Source: Bradyrhizobium liaoningense
Lineage (GTDB): Bacteria > Pseudomonadota > Alphaproteobacteria > Rhizobiales > Xanthobacteraceae
NCBI RefSeq assembly: GCF_018130955.1
Contig: NZ_JAFCJM010000007.1
Location: 162,383-226,382 of the forward strand
Length of the DNA: 64,000 nucleotides
Direction: 5' to 3'
Both the position numbers and the translations under genes were made by a program. This document shows, in pieces, positions 63,766-64,000 of the stretch; within the stretch, counting starts at the first letter, position 1, and the number at the start of each line of letters is the position of its first letter. The notes under the pieces are model-generated. The model worked only from the letters and a program-made list of their open reading frames with translations, did no database searches and was not told the DNA's origin.

Positions 63766-63828
63766 AGCCTGCCTCCTCTGAAGCAGTGTGCCCTGATACT
63801 AGTAGGAGGGGAGCCACGGCGAAGGGAC

Positions 63829-63842
63829 TTGATTCAGCTCAA
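63829..63842. promoter_or_regulatory. FixK/FNR-type box
   Basis: TTGATTCAGCTCAA, exact TTGA-N6-TCAA. It is 64 bases upstream of the 107-residue gene on the minus strand, or it could serve a plus-strand gene beyond the window. The rest of 63766-64000 shows no gene. Confidence 0.6.
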
Positions 63843-64000
63843 ATGACTTGAACTTCTTTGATGGGAAAGGAAAGCTGTCAGAAATACGGGCGCGCTGCCG
63901 CTTGCCAAGAACTTAGTTCGTGATGACCTTGCCCCACGGGCTTAATCCAGTTTGAAGTTCGTTCTGGCCCACGACAAGGACCAGAGCATGAAGCGCAGTC

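Overview
The window reads as chromosome of a high-GC alphaproteobacterium of the Bradyrhizobium type. That assignment is an inference from protein types (glnE next to a sensor kinase, the fdsGBA-fdhD-fdsD order, PleC-like kinase, DUF3551 and other small exported proteins), from several families of short intergenic palindromic repeats, and from FixK-type boxes. No rRNA, intact tRNA or CRISPR array was seen.

Region 1 (1-8.6 kb) is one tightly coupled plus-strand operon: the end of an enoyl-CoA hydratase, an acyl-CoA ligase, a VOC protein, a flavin reductase and a five-gene branched-chain-amino-acid-type ABC importer. A convergent AraC regulator follows. The set suits uptake and CoA-activation of an organic acid of unknown identity.

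Region 2 (8.7-14.8 kb) is an integration hot spot. It holds a decayed tRNA-Val(CAC)-like sequence, a DUF2971 gene, the frameshifted 3' end of a Ku gene, a P4-type tyrosine integrase and a DUF1254 gene. Two identical 27-bp direct repeats (12808 and 14729) spell the last codons of what looks like a response-regulator gene. The second copy overlaps the start of the sensor kinase upstream of glnE, and the rest of the regulator is absent from the window.

Region 3 (14.7-36.3 kb) is mostly housekeeping: kinase-glnE, a FecCD-type metal ABC importer, the NAD-dependent molybdenum formate dehydrogenase operon with a divergent LysR regulator, a PleC-like kinase, a cation-efflux transporter, a quinone-oxidoreductase-like dehydrogenase and a nitronate monooxygenase.

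Region 4 (36.7-49.1 kb) starts with small genes and a Crp/Fnr regulator, then a fumarylacetoacetate-hydrolase/ketopantoate-reductase pair. Next come a CBS protein, two oxalate/formate-antiporter-like MFS proteins, a tripartite tricarboxylate transporter (tctCBA) and a 45-residue protein. A 17-bp operator-like palindrome, TGGTAT-N5-ATGCCA, lies upstream of all of these last transcription units and suggests one regulon for small carboxylates. With the formate dehydrogenase it would fit oxalate/formate use.

Region 5 (49.2-64 kb) has a YegD-like Hsp70, a YHS protein, a TPR-adenylate cyclase, an SRPBCC protein and a HlyD/FtsX/ATPase efflux system. After these comes a cluster of metal-related and small exported proteins (DUF2933, DUF411, Met-rich LTXXQ protein, DUF3551 and others). 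Four exact TTGA-N6-TCAA boxes and one near match lie in this last stretch, pointing to FixK/FNR control at low oxygen.
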